A DNA stretch of 64,000 bases from Candidatus Cloacimonadota bacterium (lineage in GTDB: Bacteria; Muiribacteriota; UBA6191), in the NCBI GenBank assembly GCA_023954715.1, contig JAGSHD010000011.1, positions 107,464-171,463 of the forward strand. The letters run 5' to 3'. The position numbers and the translations under genes were made by a program. Position 1 is the stretch's first letter. Each line of letters starts with the position of its first letter. The notes under the pieces are model-generated. The model saw only the letters and a program-made list of their open reading frames with translations. It did no database searches and had not been told where the DNA came from. Shown here piece after piece: positions 48,701 to 56,935 of the stretch.

Positions 48701-50041
48701 ATTTAGGTGAGCAGATTTTAGATTAATATTTTTAGGAAGCGGGATTACAAAATTACCCGAGTCTTGTTTTTGAATATCAAAGCTCCATTTATGACTAGCA
48801 CTAAGGTCTGGGTTGATTTTTGTATTGCCTAAAAAAGAAGAGATGAGTGTTTCTTTTAAAGGATATTTAGCAAAGGTCTCCGTTTTAATCTGAAATTGAA
48901 GTTTAGCTTCAAAAAAGCGAAATGCATAAAGAATCGGAACTTTTAAATATTGGGTTAAAGATTTAGGTAGTTCTGAGGCATCGATTTTATTAATTGTTTC
49001 AGGAAACTGAAATTGTACTTCGTGAATCTTAACTACATCTTTGGTGAAAAAGGATAGATAACCTCTTTCTTCTTCTAGTTTTTTAAAGTGAATGCCCTCT
49101 GCTTCAAGGTGGCCCATAGTTTTATCTAATTTTAAAGGATAGCTACCATTGATAATAACGGAGATTTTATCTCGTTGTGATGTGTGAAACTTTATTCTGT
49201 CATTTTCTAGTGTATAGCCTGTATGAGGCTTTATTTTTAAGTTGTTTAACTTAAAGTTTTTTGGAATATGGATTTTTAGCTCTTTAATGGGGTTTCTTGA
49301 AATTTTAACTTCTGAATCAAAGGTATAATGGAGGTATTTACGTGACACATTAAATTTGTGTTTAGACTCAGCAAACACAAGTGCTTTTCTAGATTTTTTA
49401 ACAATAACTTTGGGTGGCTTTACGTCCGTTTTGATTTGGGTATTTACTGGAAGGCTTGCTGAAATAGTGATCTTGTTGATATTAGAAAAGGGGGTATATT
49501 GATCCTTCATAGGAAAGGTTCTAACTAATGATGAAGTGAAATAATTAACGTAAGCCGTTAAAAATGACTTATCTTTAGTAAACTTGGCCTCACCAGCGAT
49601 ACTAGAAATCCAGTTTAAGCTAAATTGCCAATGGTTGGATTTTTCAAAAATAGGTAAAAAGGCTTTGATTTTTATTTTTTTTGCTTCATTGGGCTGTATA
49701 TAAAAACCAGAGTTGTCTTGGTATAACGCTAGACTACTACTAATGATTACCCAAGTTTTTGGTAAGACATATAATTTGTCATCTTTTAAATTGAGAGTAA
49801 GATGTAAATTGAGTTGAAGACCTTGTTTTTGAAGATGAAAGTGGGCTTTTTGATGCAAAATACTAGATTGATCTTTTTTTGTTTTCTTTTTAAACAGCTC
49901 ATCTAGTTTATTTTCGTCAACTAAGATGTATTGGCTGGAGTTTCGTTTTAACTCACTCTCCGATAATAGCCTGTTTTTGAACTGCACTGCAAAAGTGCTT
50001 TGAAGAGTTAAGATAAACAATAAAATAGAAGCAATTTTCAT
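45734..50041 (-). CDS. Giant membrane protein B, paralogue of the downstream gene; unknown function
   Basis: This 1,435-residue protein has AGGGG before its ATG and a signal peptide (MKIASILLFILTLQSTFA). A large exported beta-rich domain (about 25-555) has many LxVxLP-type strands. It is followed by two membrane helices (560-617), a four-helix cluster (685-772) whose last helix resembles an internal signal peptide (VAAATFILASCFSPNFAQ), a second exported beta-rich domain (about 780-1345) and three C-terminal helices (1352-1425). The N-terminal regions of this protein and protein A align by eye (a TWVI/SWVL block with similar spacing from the signal peptide), and both have the order signal - domain - helices - domain - helices. 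It lacks the acidic/basic linker of A. The function is not recognised. Confidence 0.8.
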   Translation of the reverse strand: MKIASILLFILTLQSTFAVQFKNRLLSESELKRNSSQYILVDENKLDELFKKKTKKDQSSILHQKAHFHLQKQGLQLNLHLTLNLKDDKLYVLPKTWVIISSSLALYQDNSGFYIQPNEAKKIKIKAFLPIFEKSNHWQFSLNWISSIAGEAKFTKDKSFLTAYVNYFTSSLVRTFPMKDQYTPFSNINKITISASLPVNTQIKTDVKPPKVIVKKSRKALVFAESKHKFNVSRKYLHYTFDSEVKISRNPIKELKIHIPKNFKLNNLKIKPHTGYTLENDRIKFHTSQRDKISVIINGSYPLKLDKTMGHLEAEGIHFKKLEEERGYLSFFTKDVVKIHEVQFQFPETINKIDASELPKSLTQYLKVPILYAFRFFEAKLQFQIKTETFAKYPLKETLISSFLGNTKINPDLSASHKWSFDIQKQDSGNFVIPLPKNINLKSAHLNGKEIHTYVNQQGEFSVDVPSSSLFRSEVGNYLNLNQQSKSLATLKQHKLEVQFLTKNKDKQNFRLEIPLEQDTTNIHYEITNDSIKSPILKTNFPTIPKADKSDLSQFLSFAGTYTPYILPFLIILAAFIYLLESQLGYNLFFHDCFLTKLKLFLSTLLLVAFTIFAAFYSGHLQQDIPSSNVPAHPILQGDFSPSLNHKKIYSVASETNFSHLFSPHGLETPFFIELDFDSTPFIQSPVFTAIFMIVLGLIFFFFYKKSYIKAILFLCLAILLTSFFQNSGSLPPSSSLLIGPLFLLFYPLVKKLLGFKNVAAATFILASCFSPNFAQVIDVYKYKSNKKTLSFIKQSQYPKTVNEVKHPTQTQFYRSDLKFYLKGNSLKLQVDYYLKRDQSNQPLITIPRYQNFYNNKNSFLVEKVSINGQALDIQNIDQQNIQVLNTNQYYPIIQVDYFVCNDFPYDFSLYLQTPYIAIQKLEFPKLKGYSLSSKSSVYSSETKKLYQYHLAAGTQVTFKFAKVKKEAAIVKAHKITKTQVLEPEKLQFTLNHKALIEENYIQIKTQAKILKKGAYQDEFLIHLPKQIKIVNLEGKPKVSDWYVDDKKHILMIKYDQGQKNNLYVDLEMEVPLKSKATDLQSFFNPKADQFENIYHFSANENLSFSILPSNELIASLKNATQLQSEANPSFHQLLHKDTTPKAQSFKIQAIPRQIVHSISAFVDSLRVHSYLQKDGWLFSRYAFTIRNNGQQFFNLKLSDTEQLITARINGDIVQAGKQKDMVVVPMRMELNNKKEIEAFLLEITSKQKVLSDNQGQIRVPNFSLASAQIFYELSLHEPLKLDLEKGAFVRGNFKKEPEFLKNPQATNIKNPTKAPVDFSVYKSFYPIRLHRYFQKANEESPSQGFTLSKIHDNKQIIYSLFFFVLFYLLMIFQSPPKALRFRVILFHILLLITFEHTLSFSALHTIKVATLFSVFWILALSISKSFYANQKKEN

Positions 50042-50362
50042 AAAATCCCCTGATGGAAAATTAAAACGTTTTTACGAATAGATCGTATTGGAAAGATATA
50101 AACGACTATAATCATAGTCTTTGCGGTATAGGGCAGGCATAAAAAATAGAAGAAATTTACCGGTGCTTAGAAAATACCATTTCAATATAGTTTGAAAGTA
50201 TAAGCTAAAAATTACAATTTTGCGAAGGGTTTGTATGGGTTATGAGGGTAAATTTGAGCAATTCTTATTTTAATCGAATAACATGTGTAGGAATAGTATA
50301 TGTTTTTGTAAGGATTGTGTGAGTAGATCGACTCGCTTTTAACTATTTGATTTGGAGCCAAG
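50042..50362. promoter_or_regulatory. Divergent intergenic region with inverted repeat
   Basis: This 321-bp region lies between the divergent giant-protein pair and the TPR gene. It contains a perfect inverted repeat GACTAT / ATAGTC with a 4-base loop (50104-50119), about 65 bp upstream of the 50041 start, where an operator could lie. No strong consensus promoter and no gene are visible. Confidence 0.4.
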
Positions 50363-51613
50363 ATGAAAACAGTAGTACAGTTTCTTTTTATAGCTATGGT
50401 CCTAGGGACTATGAATTATACGGGAGAAAATGATATATCTAGTGAACTTCAAACACTTATTAGATTTCATAAAGACTTCAAAAGAGGCTCATTCAAAAAG
50501 GTGGAAAAGGAAATTCAGAAGCAGTTTGATTTACTTCCTCAATCAGAAGATAATTTATTTAAGTTTATTAGTTCAATATCGATAGCGAATAAATCCCATC
50601 TCGACTCGATAAACCAATGGATTGATCAGAATCGGAAAAGCTCTATTGCTCAAGCGGTAAAAGGTATGTTGCTAGTGGGATTAGCGTGGAAAGAACGAAC
50701 AAACTCTTTTTCAAAGGACGTAAAAAAAGAATCATGGGATGGTATGCAACAATATTTAAAGGAAGCATATTCAGCAGCGAAACAAGCTTTGAATTTAGAT
50801 CCAGACAACTATGTAGCCCATTATATTATTCTAAAGTATCGTTATCATTATCGTGATAAAGAGCAGTTTGAAACTTATTATAGAGGTATAGTTAAGAAGT
50901 ACCCAAATTCAACTGCTGTTCGGTATCTGTATTTAGGTAAGCTATGGCCTAGATGGTCTGGTTCTATTGCTGATATAAAGAAAGAATTAGACAAGATTAC
51001 TTCAGATTTTACTAATCCAGATGGGAAAAAAGGCTTCGAAAATTACATGAATTTCTACAATGCTTTTTTGGCTCGTGAAAGGAAAGACTTTGAAGAATGT
51101 GCTGACATAGCTTCTATAGATGAAAGCTATCCATTGTATGGGACTAGGGCGAGATGCAATTATGTTTTAGAAAATTACATAGAGGTAAATGCAGACTTTA
51201 GCGAAGTTATAAAGTCTAATTTTTTAGATGAAAGTGATCTCATTATGTTTAGTAAGTCCTTGTATGAAATGGGTAGATATTTTGATGCTTCAAGAGTTAT
51301 GGATTATGCAATTGAACATTATCCAGACAATGCATATTTTTGGAGTTCAGCTTATTTTTATCATTATAAGAGTAATCGTGTAACCACTTGCAAGATAGCA
51401 GAGTCTTCATTAGAGCACTTTCCAGAAAATGCATACCTTTTAAAAGCGGCAGTAGCTTGTTTTGATAGAAAAAAGCAGTATCGAAAGTGTATAAAAGTAG
51501 GGGGGAATGCCATTAATACAATGAAGTCAAATGGTGACTTTAAAAAGAAGTCTAAAGAATTTGCATCAATAAATAGAAGTTATGAACACTGTACGAAGAT
51601 GTTGAAAAAGTAA
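50363..51613 (+). CDS. Secreted TPR-repeat protein
   Basis: This 416-residue protein has a signal peptide (about 1-18, MKTVVQFLFIAMVLGTMN). The rest is alpha-helical with tetratricopeptide-like repeats, clearest at about residues 140-200 (AAKQALNLDPDNYVAHY...YYRGIVKKYPNSTAVRYLYLG) and 295-370 (RVMDYAIEHYPDNAYFWSSA, ESSLEHFPENAYLLKAA). Several cysteines are spread through the C-terminal half. It is probably a periplasmic or surface scaffold that binds partner proteins; no enzyme motif is seen. It is divergent from the giant membrane pair, sharing a 321-bp intergenic region, so joint regulation is possible. Confidence 0.75.
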   Translation: MKTVVQFLFIAMVLGTMNYTGENDISSELQTLIRFHKDFKRGSFKKVEKEIQKQFDLLPQSEDNLFKFISSISIANKSHLDSINQWIDQNRKSSIAQAVKGMLLVGLAWKERTNSFSKDVKKESWDGMQQYLKEAYSAAKQALNLDPDNYVAHYIILKYRYHYRDKEQFETYYRGIVKKYPNSTAVRYLYLGKLWPRWSGSIADIKKELDKITSDFTNPDGKKGFENYMNFYNAFLARERKDFEECADIASIDESYPLYGTRARCNYVLENYIEVNADFSEVIKSNFLDESDLIMFSKSLYEMGRYFDASRVMDYAIEHYPDNAYFWSSAYFYHYKSNRVTTCKIAESSLEHFPENAYLLKAAVACFDRKKQYRKCIKVGGNAINTMKSNGDFKKKSKEFASINRSYEHCTKMLKK

Positions 51614-51812
51614 TTAAAATATATCCGATATCACTTACTGGATATTGACGTCCTTTTGGTTCATCTAACAAGGTTATAGGAAGTTTTAAGTACTTTTTAC
51701 TATTTTATAGTATCAAGCTTGCTCTTTACTTGAATTTAATGAAAGTTTAGATAAAATGGTCGCAAAAGATGCAAACAAGATCGTTTGAATCAAGGCTAAA
51801 TCGGAGCTTAAT

Positions 51813-52178
51813 ATGGCAAAAATGGGAAAAGTAGTTACCTTAAACTTTGGTAAAATTGATAGAAAAGCAATTTTGAAATACTTAGATGACTCTATCAAAG
51901 GTATGGATAAAGAAAAAGATCAAATCAAAGAAAAAGAGTACGAACTTGCAAGAAAATCCCTGCGTCATGTTCAAAAGAAAGTCCGTAAGGCAGAGCCTAA
52001 CACAGATTTTACCATCGGTCATATCGAGTATGAGTTTCTTAAAAAGGGACTTGAGCAAATGGTAAAAATGAATGAAACTCGCTTTGATAATATGTTCTTT
52101 TTAAAAAGATGGTTTTACAAACTACTTGTAAAAAACTACGAGCACATGGCTACAGTTGTAAAAAGACGTAAAAGTTAG
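51813..52178 (+). CDS. Small basic helical cytoplasmic protein, unknown function
   Basis: This 121-residue, lysine-rich protein is predicted to be nearly all helical, with no signal or membrane segment. GGAG lies six bases before the ATG. Long charged heptad-like stretches (KEKDQIKEKEYELARKSLRHVQKKVRKAE, about 32-60) suggest a coiled coil. It ends in a basic tail, KRRKS. The family is not recognised. It stands alone between the TPR gene and a minus-strand membrane protein gene. Confidence 0.6.
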   Translation: MAKMGKVVTLNFGKIDRKAILKYLDDSIKGMDKEKDQIKEKEYELARKSLRHVQKKVRKAEPNTDFTIGHIEYEFLKKGLEQMVKMNETRFDNMFFLKRWFYKLLVKNYEHMATVVKRRKS

Positions 52179-52259
52179 TAAGGACTTCTTACAATAAATT
52201 GAGCTAACAAGCTTTTTCTCTAGCAGATCAACAGACTTCGTATGCATTAATTCGAGGGT

Positions 52260-53030
52260 TTACTTTAACAATCGTCTTTGGTCTAATTTTTCTTTGATAG
52301 TTTCAAAACCAAGATGATTTAGTTTGTCTTTTGGGCCAAGTCTTCCGATTTCCTCACCATACTTCTCTAAAATTAAAACTTCTTTAAGACCAGGGTAAGA
52401 AATTTTCTTAAAATAGGCCTGGATTCGATTTGCCGGGACCGTTTCAAGTAACTGATCTGTTCTTAGATTATATATATGGCAGTTATTTTCCTCAAATTTA
52501 AGTTTGAGGATCACTCTTTTCTTCTCCAGCCAAAAGTAAGTACCAAAGCAAGGAACAAAAAAGAGATAAACTATATTGGGATCTATATTTATAATAGCAA
52601 TACCCCCGATGATGGGGATGAAAAGAATCAGTGATAGAGTTAAAAGAGCGAACTGCCCCTGGCTTAAGCTATAAGAGCCATAACGAAAGGTCCGAGCAAG
52701 TAAGATGAGTGGTGGATGATCTTCTTGTAGAGGAGTGCTTTCATCAACAGAAGCACTAAGCTGATCAACCTTTTGGTATAACTTGGGATCGTTTGACTCT
52801 TGAAGGCTTTCGTCTAGCTCTTTAAGTGAAGGGCTGATGATGAGCTTGTAGAATTTGTATTCGACGTAGCCGATAGGAATTGCACTTAAGCCACATATGA
52901 CCTGTAGAGTTATACTGTCATAATTAAATGATATGAATAGAGGAATGAAGGGGGGTAGTACTATCAGTACATAGAATAAATCAGAGAGGATCGCCAGAAT
53001 TGGTGAGAAAAGAATGATAAAAAAGTTCAT
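52260..53030 (-). CDS. Membrane protein with cytoplasmic domain, unknown function
   Basis: This 256-residue protein has two hydrophobic helices at the N-terminus (about 3-60), a charged loop of about 60 residues, and two more helices (about 125-165). A C-terminal beta-rich domain of about 90 residues follows (KRVILKLKFEENNCHIYNLRTDQLLETVPANRIQ...). The C-terminal part recalls small PH-like domains of bacterial membrane proteins, but I cannot name a family. The ribosome binding site is weak. It lies downstream of the lipase-like gene's region on the same strand with a gap of about 105 bp. Confidence 0.55.
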   Translation of the reverse strand: MNFFIILFSPILAILSDLFYVLIVLPPFIPLFISFNYDSITLQVICGLSAIPIGYVEYKFYKLIISPSLKELDESLQESNDPKLYQKVDQLSASVDESTPLQEDHPPLILLARTFRYGSYSLSQGQFALLTLSLILFIPIIGGIAIINIDPNIVYLFFVPCFGTYFWLEKKRVILKLKFEENNCHIYNLRTDQLLETVPANRIQAYFKKISYPGLKEVLILEKYGEEIGRLGPKDKLNHLGFETIKEKLDQRRLLK

Positions 53031-53136
53031 GATAAGATTAGCTTATCATATATTTTTTACAAACCTCAAATCTACGCTTGGTATCTTTAAAGTACTTTAA
53101 GGTTAAATGCCCTTTTAAACACCATGTCTTTATTTT

Positions 53137-54435
53137 TTAGTTCAATAAAGACTTTATATAATTAAAAACCTTGGTATCTTTAGTAATGTCTACGTGGTTT
53201 AGTTTAAATACTTTTTTACCAATCATCTTTGCACCTTGATTAGTAAGACCTTTGTCATATAAAGCACTATTTAGATAAAGTAGACCATCACTCTTACCAC
53301 TCATTTCCATTCCAGCAGGAATTTTCATAGCAGGGTATCGTTCATCGTAGATGATAGGGAAGTCCCCAGCGATCAAAGCAAATTCAACAGATTTAGGAAG
53401 ACCCTTTTCGTTTAGAACTTCGATCATTCTTCCACCAGCAAGTCGAGCCTTTTCAAGTCCTTGTGAAGCAAGTAACATAGAGTGACCCCCTTCGTATAAC
53501 TTGTTCATGGTTTGATTAAAATCACTTGTGTAACTCATCATTCCAAGAGGAATACCGATTTTTCGTTGATCACTGATCATTTGAAGTTGACCTTGCCATA
53601 AGCCAGAGTGAATATAGTTTTCTCCAGTGCTTTGGTATGATCCGTACATGAGTAACTTAGAGGCTCCCATAGGTGCTGGAATCTTACTTGAACTTAGAGT
53701 TAGATTATATAAGTAGTATCGAAACATATTATCGAGTCCTGCAAGTGGAGCACATTGAAAGATAACTCTTCGAACATCGTTTCTGTATTGAGTTAAAAAC
53801 TTTTTATGATAGTAAGCTGGAGCAGACTCTAAATAGGATCGAGCAGCCATTGCTCCTTTGGAGTGAGTAATAATATCTACTTTAAAGTCTTTGTTTTTTG
53901 TTTGCTTTAAAACTTCTTTGATTCGAGTGATGGCATTGGCTACAGCCTCACCTTGATAGATGTTATCCCCATGGTAATGACTAAATGAGATTGCAAATAC
54001 AGCATAACCTTGATCGCTTAAATATTGCATCAGACCAGTTTTTGTTAAATGATCTTTAGCAAGTGGACTATTTGGGTGAGCATATCTTCTAGTGGCATCA
54101 TCATTTGCACCGTGAAGCAATAATATGGGAGTTTTGTGAGTTGCTTTATCAAAGTTTGGAGCAAAATGAAGTAAAAACTCAGATGAGTGAGGAGTTTTTG
54201 TACCAAACCCTGAGAGTACATGAGAGTAAAAGTGACCTAGTTTTGGATGAAATTGCTCATTTGGAAATCTTGGGTGAAGATCTTTAAGTTTTTCAATTTT
54301 TTGCCAAGGAGCAGACTTTTCACCGCTTAAGGTTTGAATCGGCTCTAGTTGGAACTGTGATGTAGCGTAGTTAAAGGTATTAATACATAAGAGTAACTGC
54401 ACTAAAAACAAAGATTTTTTAAGTAATTTTTTCAC
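53137..54435 (-). CDS. Secreted lipase-like alpha/beta hydrolase
   Basis: This 432-residue protein starts at GTG 54435 with a basic n-region and signal peptide (to about residue 24). The alpha/beta hydrolase fold is visible: an oxyanion loop ILLLHGAND (104-112), the nucleophile elbow ITHSKGA with Ser192, a likely Asp383 in KSDGLLY and His414 in LNHVDI. The elbow is T-H-S-K-G rather than G-x-S-x-G. It should hydrolyse lipid esters or polyesters in the periplasm or outside the cell. Its closeness to the PHA locus, two genes away from phaC on the opposite strand, raises the possibility of a polyester hydrolase, but nothing in the sequence separates that from a triacylglycerol lipase. Confidence 0.8.
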   Translation of the reverse strand: MKKLLKKSLFLVQLLLCINTFNYATSQFQLEPIQTLSGEKSAPWQKIEKLKDLHPRFPNEQFHPKLGHFYSHVLSGFGTKTPHSSEFLLHFAPNFDKATHKTPILLLHGANDDATRRYAHPNSPLAKDHLTKTGLMQYLSDQGYAVFAISFSHYHGDNIYQGEAVANAITRIKEVLKQTKNKDFKVDIITHSKGAMAARSYLESAPAYYHKKFLTQYRNDVRRVIFQCAPLAGLDNMFRYYLYNLTLSSSKIPAPMGASKLLMYGSYQSTGENYIHSGLWQGQLQMISDQRKIGIPLGMMSYTSDFNQTMNKLYEGGHSMLLASQGLEKARLAGGRMIEVLNEKGLPKSVEFALIAGDFPIIYDERYPAMKIPAGMEMSGKSDGLLYLNSALYDKGLTNQGAKMIGKKVFKLNHVDITKDTKVFNYIKSLLN

Positions 54436-54688
54436 AAATTCTACTTTCGATTTTACTTAGGCTATTAACAAAAATAGTCTAATTGTATCCAAAATTGTAT
54501 ATGCAGGGCTCTGAGCTCGGTCGCTTGTATAAAAGCCAAACAAAGTTTGTTTCAATTTAATCAAAAGAATTATGAGAAACTTTTGATTTATGTCAAGCTT
54601 TATACGAATATATTTAGCCTAATTTATTGCTCCAATATTAGTGGATGATTGATTAACTATTTTGTTGGATTTCACTACTATTTTTGAT

Positions 54689-55168
54689 TTATTTACCTAG
54701 GTTTTTCATTAGGTCTTCCATTTTTTTGAGTCGTTCTTTTAAATCATCGATTTCATTTTCGGGCTCGTCTTGTGGAGCGGGATCATTTTTTGGAGGATTA
54801 AAAGGAGAGTTTTGGAAAAATGAGTTGGGCATTTCCATTTGCCATGGATTCATTAAGTTTTTCATGTTAGTAAATCCAAACGATGGATTTTGTCCAAACA
54901 TTTGAGCTGTATTAGAAGCACTCGATCTTAGTAGCATGTGTGCAAATTGCGGAGGAATGGCAGAGATTACATCAGAAGCCTCTGTAATTACTAATTGTAA
55001 TAAAAGCTCTGTTGTGACATCGTTTCCTGAGCCGACCTCTTGCACTTGCACATCTCTACCACTTCGAATGGTTTCAACCAATTCTTCTCTGGTTATATAA
55101 GTAGATTGCTCTGTGTCATATAACCTACGGTTTTTATATTTTTTTATAATTAATAGGCCTTTTTTCAT
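54689..55168 (-). CDS. phaR: PHA synthesis repressor PhaR
   Basis: This 159-residue protein has the N-terminal PHB/PHA accumulation regulator DNA-binding domain (IIKKYKNRRLYDTEQSTYIT, VETIRSGRDVQV, about residues 6-65). The PHB_acc domain follows (about 68-112, TTELLLQLVITE), then a Phe/Met/Pro-rich stretch and a C-terminal coiled coil (DLKERLKKMEDLMKN). PhaR proteins bind TGC-rich operators near phasin and PHA genes and are released when they bind nascent PHA granules. The proline/methionine-rich tail may contact the polymer. AGGAAA precedes its ATG. It is transcribed away from phaC1, and the shared 464-bp region holds a candidate operator. Confidence 0.92.
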   Translation of the reverse strand: MKKGLLIIKKYKNRRLYDTEQSTYITREELVETIRSGRDVQVQEVGSGNDVTTELLLQLVITEASDVISAIPPQFAHMLLRSSASNTAQMFGQNPSFGFTNMKNLMNPWQMEMPNSFFQNSPFNPPKNDPAPQDEPENEIDDLKERLKKMEDLMKNLGK

Positions 55169-55257
55169 GGATATTTCCTAGATTTTAAATTTGCTTTTTA
55201 ACTGCTTATCTAGAGCAGAACTTCATCTTCTCATAATGCAATATACAATGAAAGGAA

Positions 55258-55462
55258 GTAATTATTCAGCTGGTCCCTTCGATAAGAGTTGAGGAGTATA
55301 CAATTTTTTCGCAGTTTTTGCTTTATTGATGCGGTTTAGCTCATCATCATCTTTTGTGTTTAAATCTTTTTTCGAGTAGTTCACTACACTTCAAAAGCTA
55401 TAAAAACAAAATATAACAATGATCAAAAACCTAGGTTTAATCAACCTTTGTAAAGAAGTTGA
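55258..55462 (+). repeat. PHA-locus repeat, copy 1 (full length)
   Basis: About 205 bp, highly similar to 63795-64000 in the same orientation. Shared blocks include GTAATTATTCAG at the start, TTGAGGAGTATACAAT, GATGCGGTTTAGCTCAT, the CACTACACTTCAAAAGC block and AAGAAGTTGA at the end. It lies in the phaR-phaC1 intergenic region. The last ~80 bp are also found at 56689-56778. Confidence 0.9.
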
Positions 55463-55513
55463 AAGATTATAGCTGAATAGTTACGAAAGCAAAAGATAAA
55501 ATGTTACAAAATG

Positions 55514-55556
55514 GCAATATATGTTGCATTTGCACAATATAGTCTCTATGGTGCAC
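55514..55556. promoter_or_regulatory. Candidate PhaR operator upstream of phaC1
   Basis: A TGC-rich cluster: GCAATATATGTTGC, then TTGCATTTGCACAAT (55524-55538) and ATGGTGCAC (55548-55556). The second element is the exact reverse complement of 63398-63412, and the third recurs at 63332-63340, both upstream of the phasin gene. PhaR of Paracoccus is known to bind TGC-rich sequences. TTGCAT (55524-55529) could also serve as a -35 with TATGGT 17 bases on. Confidence 0.65.
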
Positions 55557-55589
55557 TTTATAGAAAACAAATTATGTAGATAGAAAAGG

Positions 55590-55609
55590 GTTCAAGATCA
55601 CACTTGAAC
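55590..55609 (+). promoter_or_regulatory. Perfect hairpin in the phaC1 leader
   Basis: GTTCAAG / CTTGAAC form a 7-bp stem with an ATCACA loop, ending 23 bases before the phaC1 start codon. It may modulate translation or bind a regulator. Confidence 0.4.
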
Positions 55610-55632
55610 TTCCATAAACAAGAGATGAGACT

Positions 55633-56694
55633 ATGAAAGAAATGAACTTTGAAGATTACATGGATGAAATTTGGAAAACTCCACAGAGATTAAATAATAT
55701 ACATAAGATTATGAAGGGTGATTTTGAACCAACTCCAGCTCAAACTCCATCAAGAGTGGTAAAAGAGTTTGGAAGAGTTAAGCTATTAGCTTATTATCCA
55801 AAAGGGGAGGTAACCCAATCTCCTGTTTTAATGGTTCCTTCAATAATCAATAAGTATTATGTATTTGATTTAGCTCCTAATCAAAGTATGGTTGAGTACC
55901 TTTGTGATCAGGGGATTCCAGTATATATGATTGACTGGGGAATTCCTGGGCCACAAGATAAATATACTACTTTTGAAGATCATATTATTAGATGGCAAGG
56001 GGCTTGTTTAAGAGCTGCTTGTAAAGATTTTGGTGTTGAAAAGATGCACTTACTTGGATATTGCGTTGGCGGAACAATGGCTACAATATACGCCGCTTTA
56101 AAGCCAAAAAGAGTTGCTGGTTTAATCGCTTTGACGGCTCCAATTAACTTTCATGATGATGGATTATTAAGCTCTTGGGCATCAAGTGATCAATTAGACG
56201 TTCGTAAGTTATCTGAAGCTTGGGGAAATATTCCGGCTGACTTTTTAGAAGAGTCCTTTGCTTTATTGATGCCAACTGCCAAAATGAAAAAGTACATGAA
56301 CTTATACGAAAATGCTCACAAGGATAGCTTTCTAAAAAAACACTATGCATTAGATGGATGGTTAAATGACAATGTTGGGTTTCCGGGCGCTACTTATGAA
56401 GAGTATGTTAAAAAATGCTATGTAAATAATGACTTAATGAACAATGAGTTTATTTTGGGTGATATGAGAGTAGATCTTAAAAATATTAAGTGTCCATTGC
56501 TTGTTTTAACTGCTAAGCATGATCATATTGTTCCGGATCAATCAGCGACAGTTTTAGCTGAAATGGTTGGCAGTGAAGATATAACAAGCGAACAATTTAG
56601 AGCAGGTCATATCGGAATCACAGTCGGATCTAAAGCAAAAGATACCATGTGGAAAACGGTACAGGCGTGGTTAAAGGATCGAGTTGTTGAGTAA
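55633..56694 (+). CDS. phaC: Class III PHA synthase catalytic subunit PhaC
   Basis: This 353-residue protein has the length of class III PhaC. The catalytic triad Cys144 (GYCVGG), Asp297 (AKHDHIVP) and His326 (AGHIGIT) sits at the same spacing as Cys149/Asp302/His331 of Allochromatium vinosum PhaC, offset by exactly five. It polymerises 3-hydroxyacyl-CoA (typically short-chain) on the granule surface together with PhaE. AGAGATGAG provides the ribosome binding site. Its stop codon lies inside the start of repeat copy 2, so the gene sits exactly between two copies of the locus repeat. It is separated from phaE by 241 bp and is probably its own transcription unit. Confidence 0.95.
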   Translation: MKEMNFEDYMDEIWKTPQRLNNIHKIMKGDFEPTPAQTPSRVVKEFGRVKLLAYYPKGEVTQSPVLMVPSIINKYYVFDLAPNQSMVEYLCDQGIPVYMIDWGIPGPQDKYTTFEDHIIRWQGACLRAACKDFGVEKMHLLGYCVGGTMATIYAALKPKRVAGLIALTAPINFHDDGLLSSWASSDQLDVRKLSEAWGNIPADFLEESFALLMPTAKMKKYMNLYENAHKDSFLKKHYALDGWLNDNVGFPGATYEEYVKKCYVNNDLMNNEFILGDMRVDLKNIKCPLLVLTAKHDHIVPDQSATVLAEMVGSEDITSEQFRAGHIGITVGSKAKDTMWKTVQAWLKDRVVE

Positions 56695-56778
56695 TCCACT
56701 ACACTTCAAGTGATTTTGACACAAAATATAACAATGATCTTCAACCTAGGTGTAGCTTAATTCTTTGTAGAACAAACG
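56689..56778 (+). repeat. PHA-locus repeat, copy 2 (partial)
   Basis: This stretch corresponds to the last ~85 bp of the full repeat: GAGTAATCCACTACACTTCAA, then ACAAAATATAACAATGATC, AACCTAGGT and TTTGTA blocks. It begins at the phaC1 stop codon, whose TAA is part of the match. Confidence 0.75.
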
Positions 56779-56935
56779 AATCAGAAGCTAAAATGTACAA
56801 GTGATTTTTGAATGTCACAAATTTATCAGGGGTAATTAGCCCAAAATAACTAGTTAAAAAAGTGGAAGCAAGTAAATTGAGTTTGTATACTTATTTGCTT
56901 TTTCTGTAAAAATAAAAAATTAATAGGAGTATAGA

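Noticed and set aside
51713-51898. Minus-strand frame upstream of the 51813 gene
   Set aside because: It overlaps the ribosome binding site and start of a well-formed gene and has no ribosome binding site of its own.
55262-55384. Minus-strand 40-codon Lys-rich frame inside repeat copy 1, with a related frame in copy 3 (63799-63922)
   Set aside because: Copy 3 needs a one-base correction in an A8 run, the start would be GTG with poor ribosome binding site, and most differences between copies change the amino acid. This does not look like selection on a protein.
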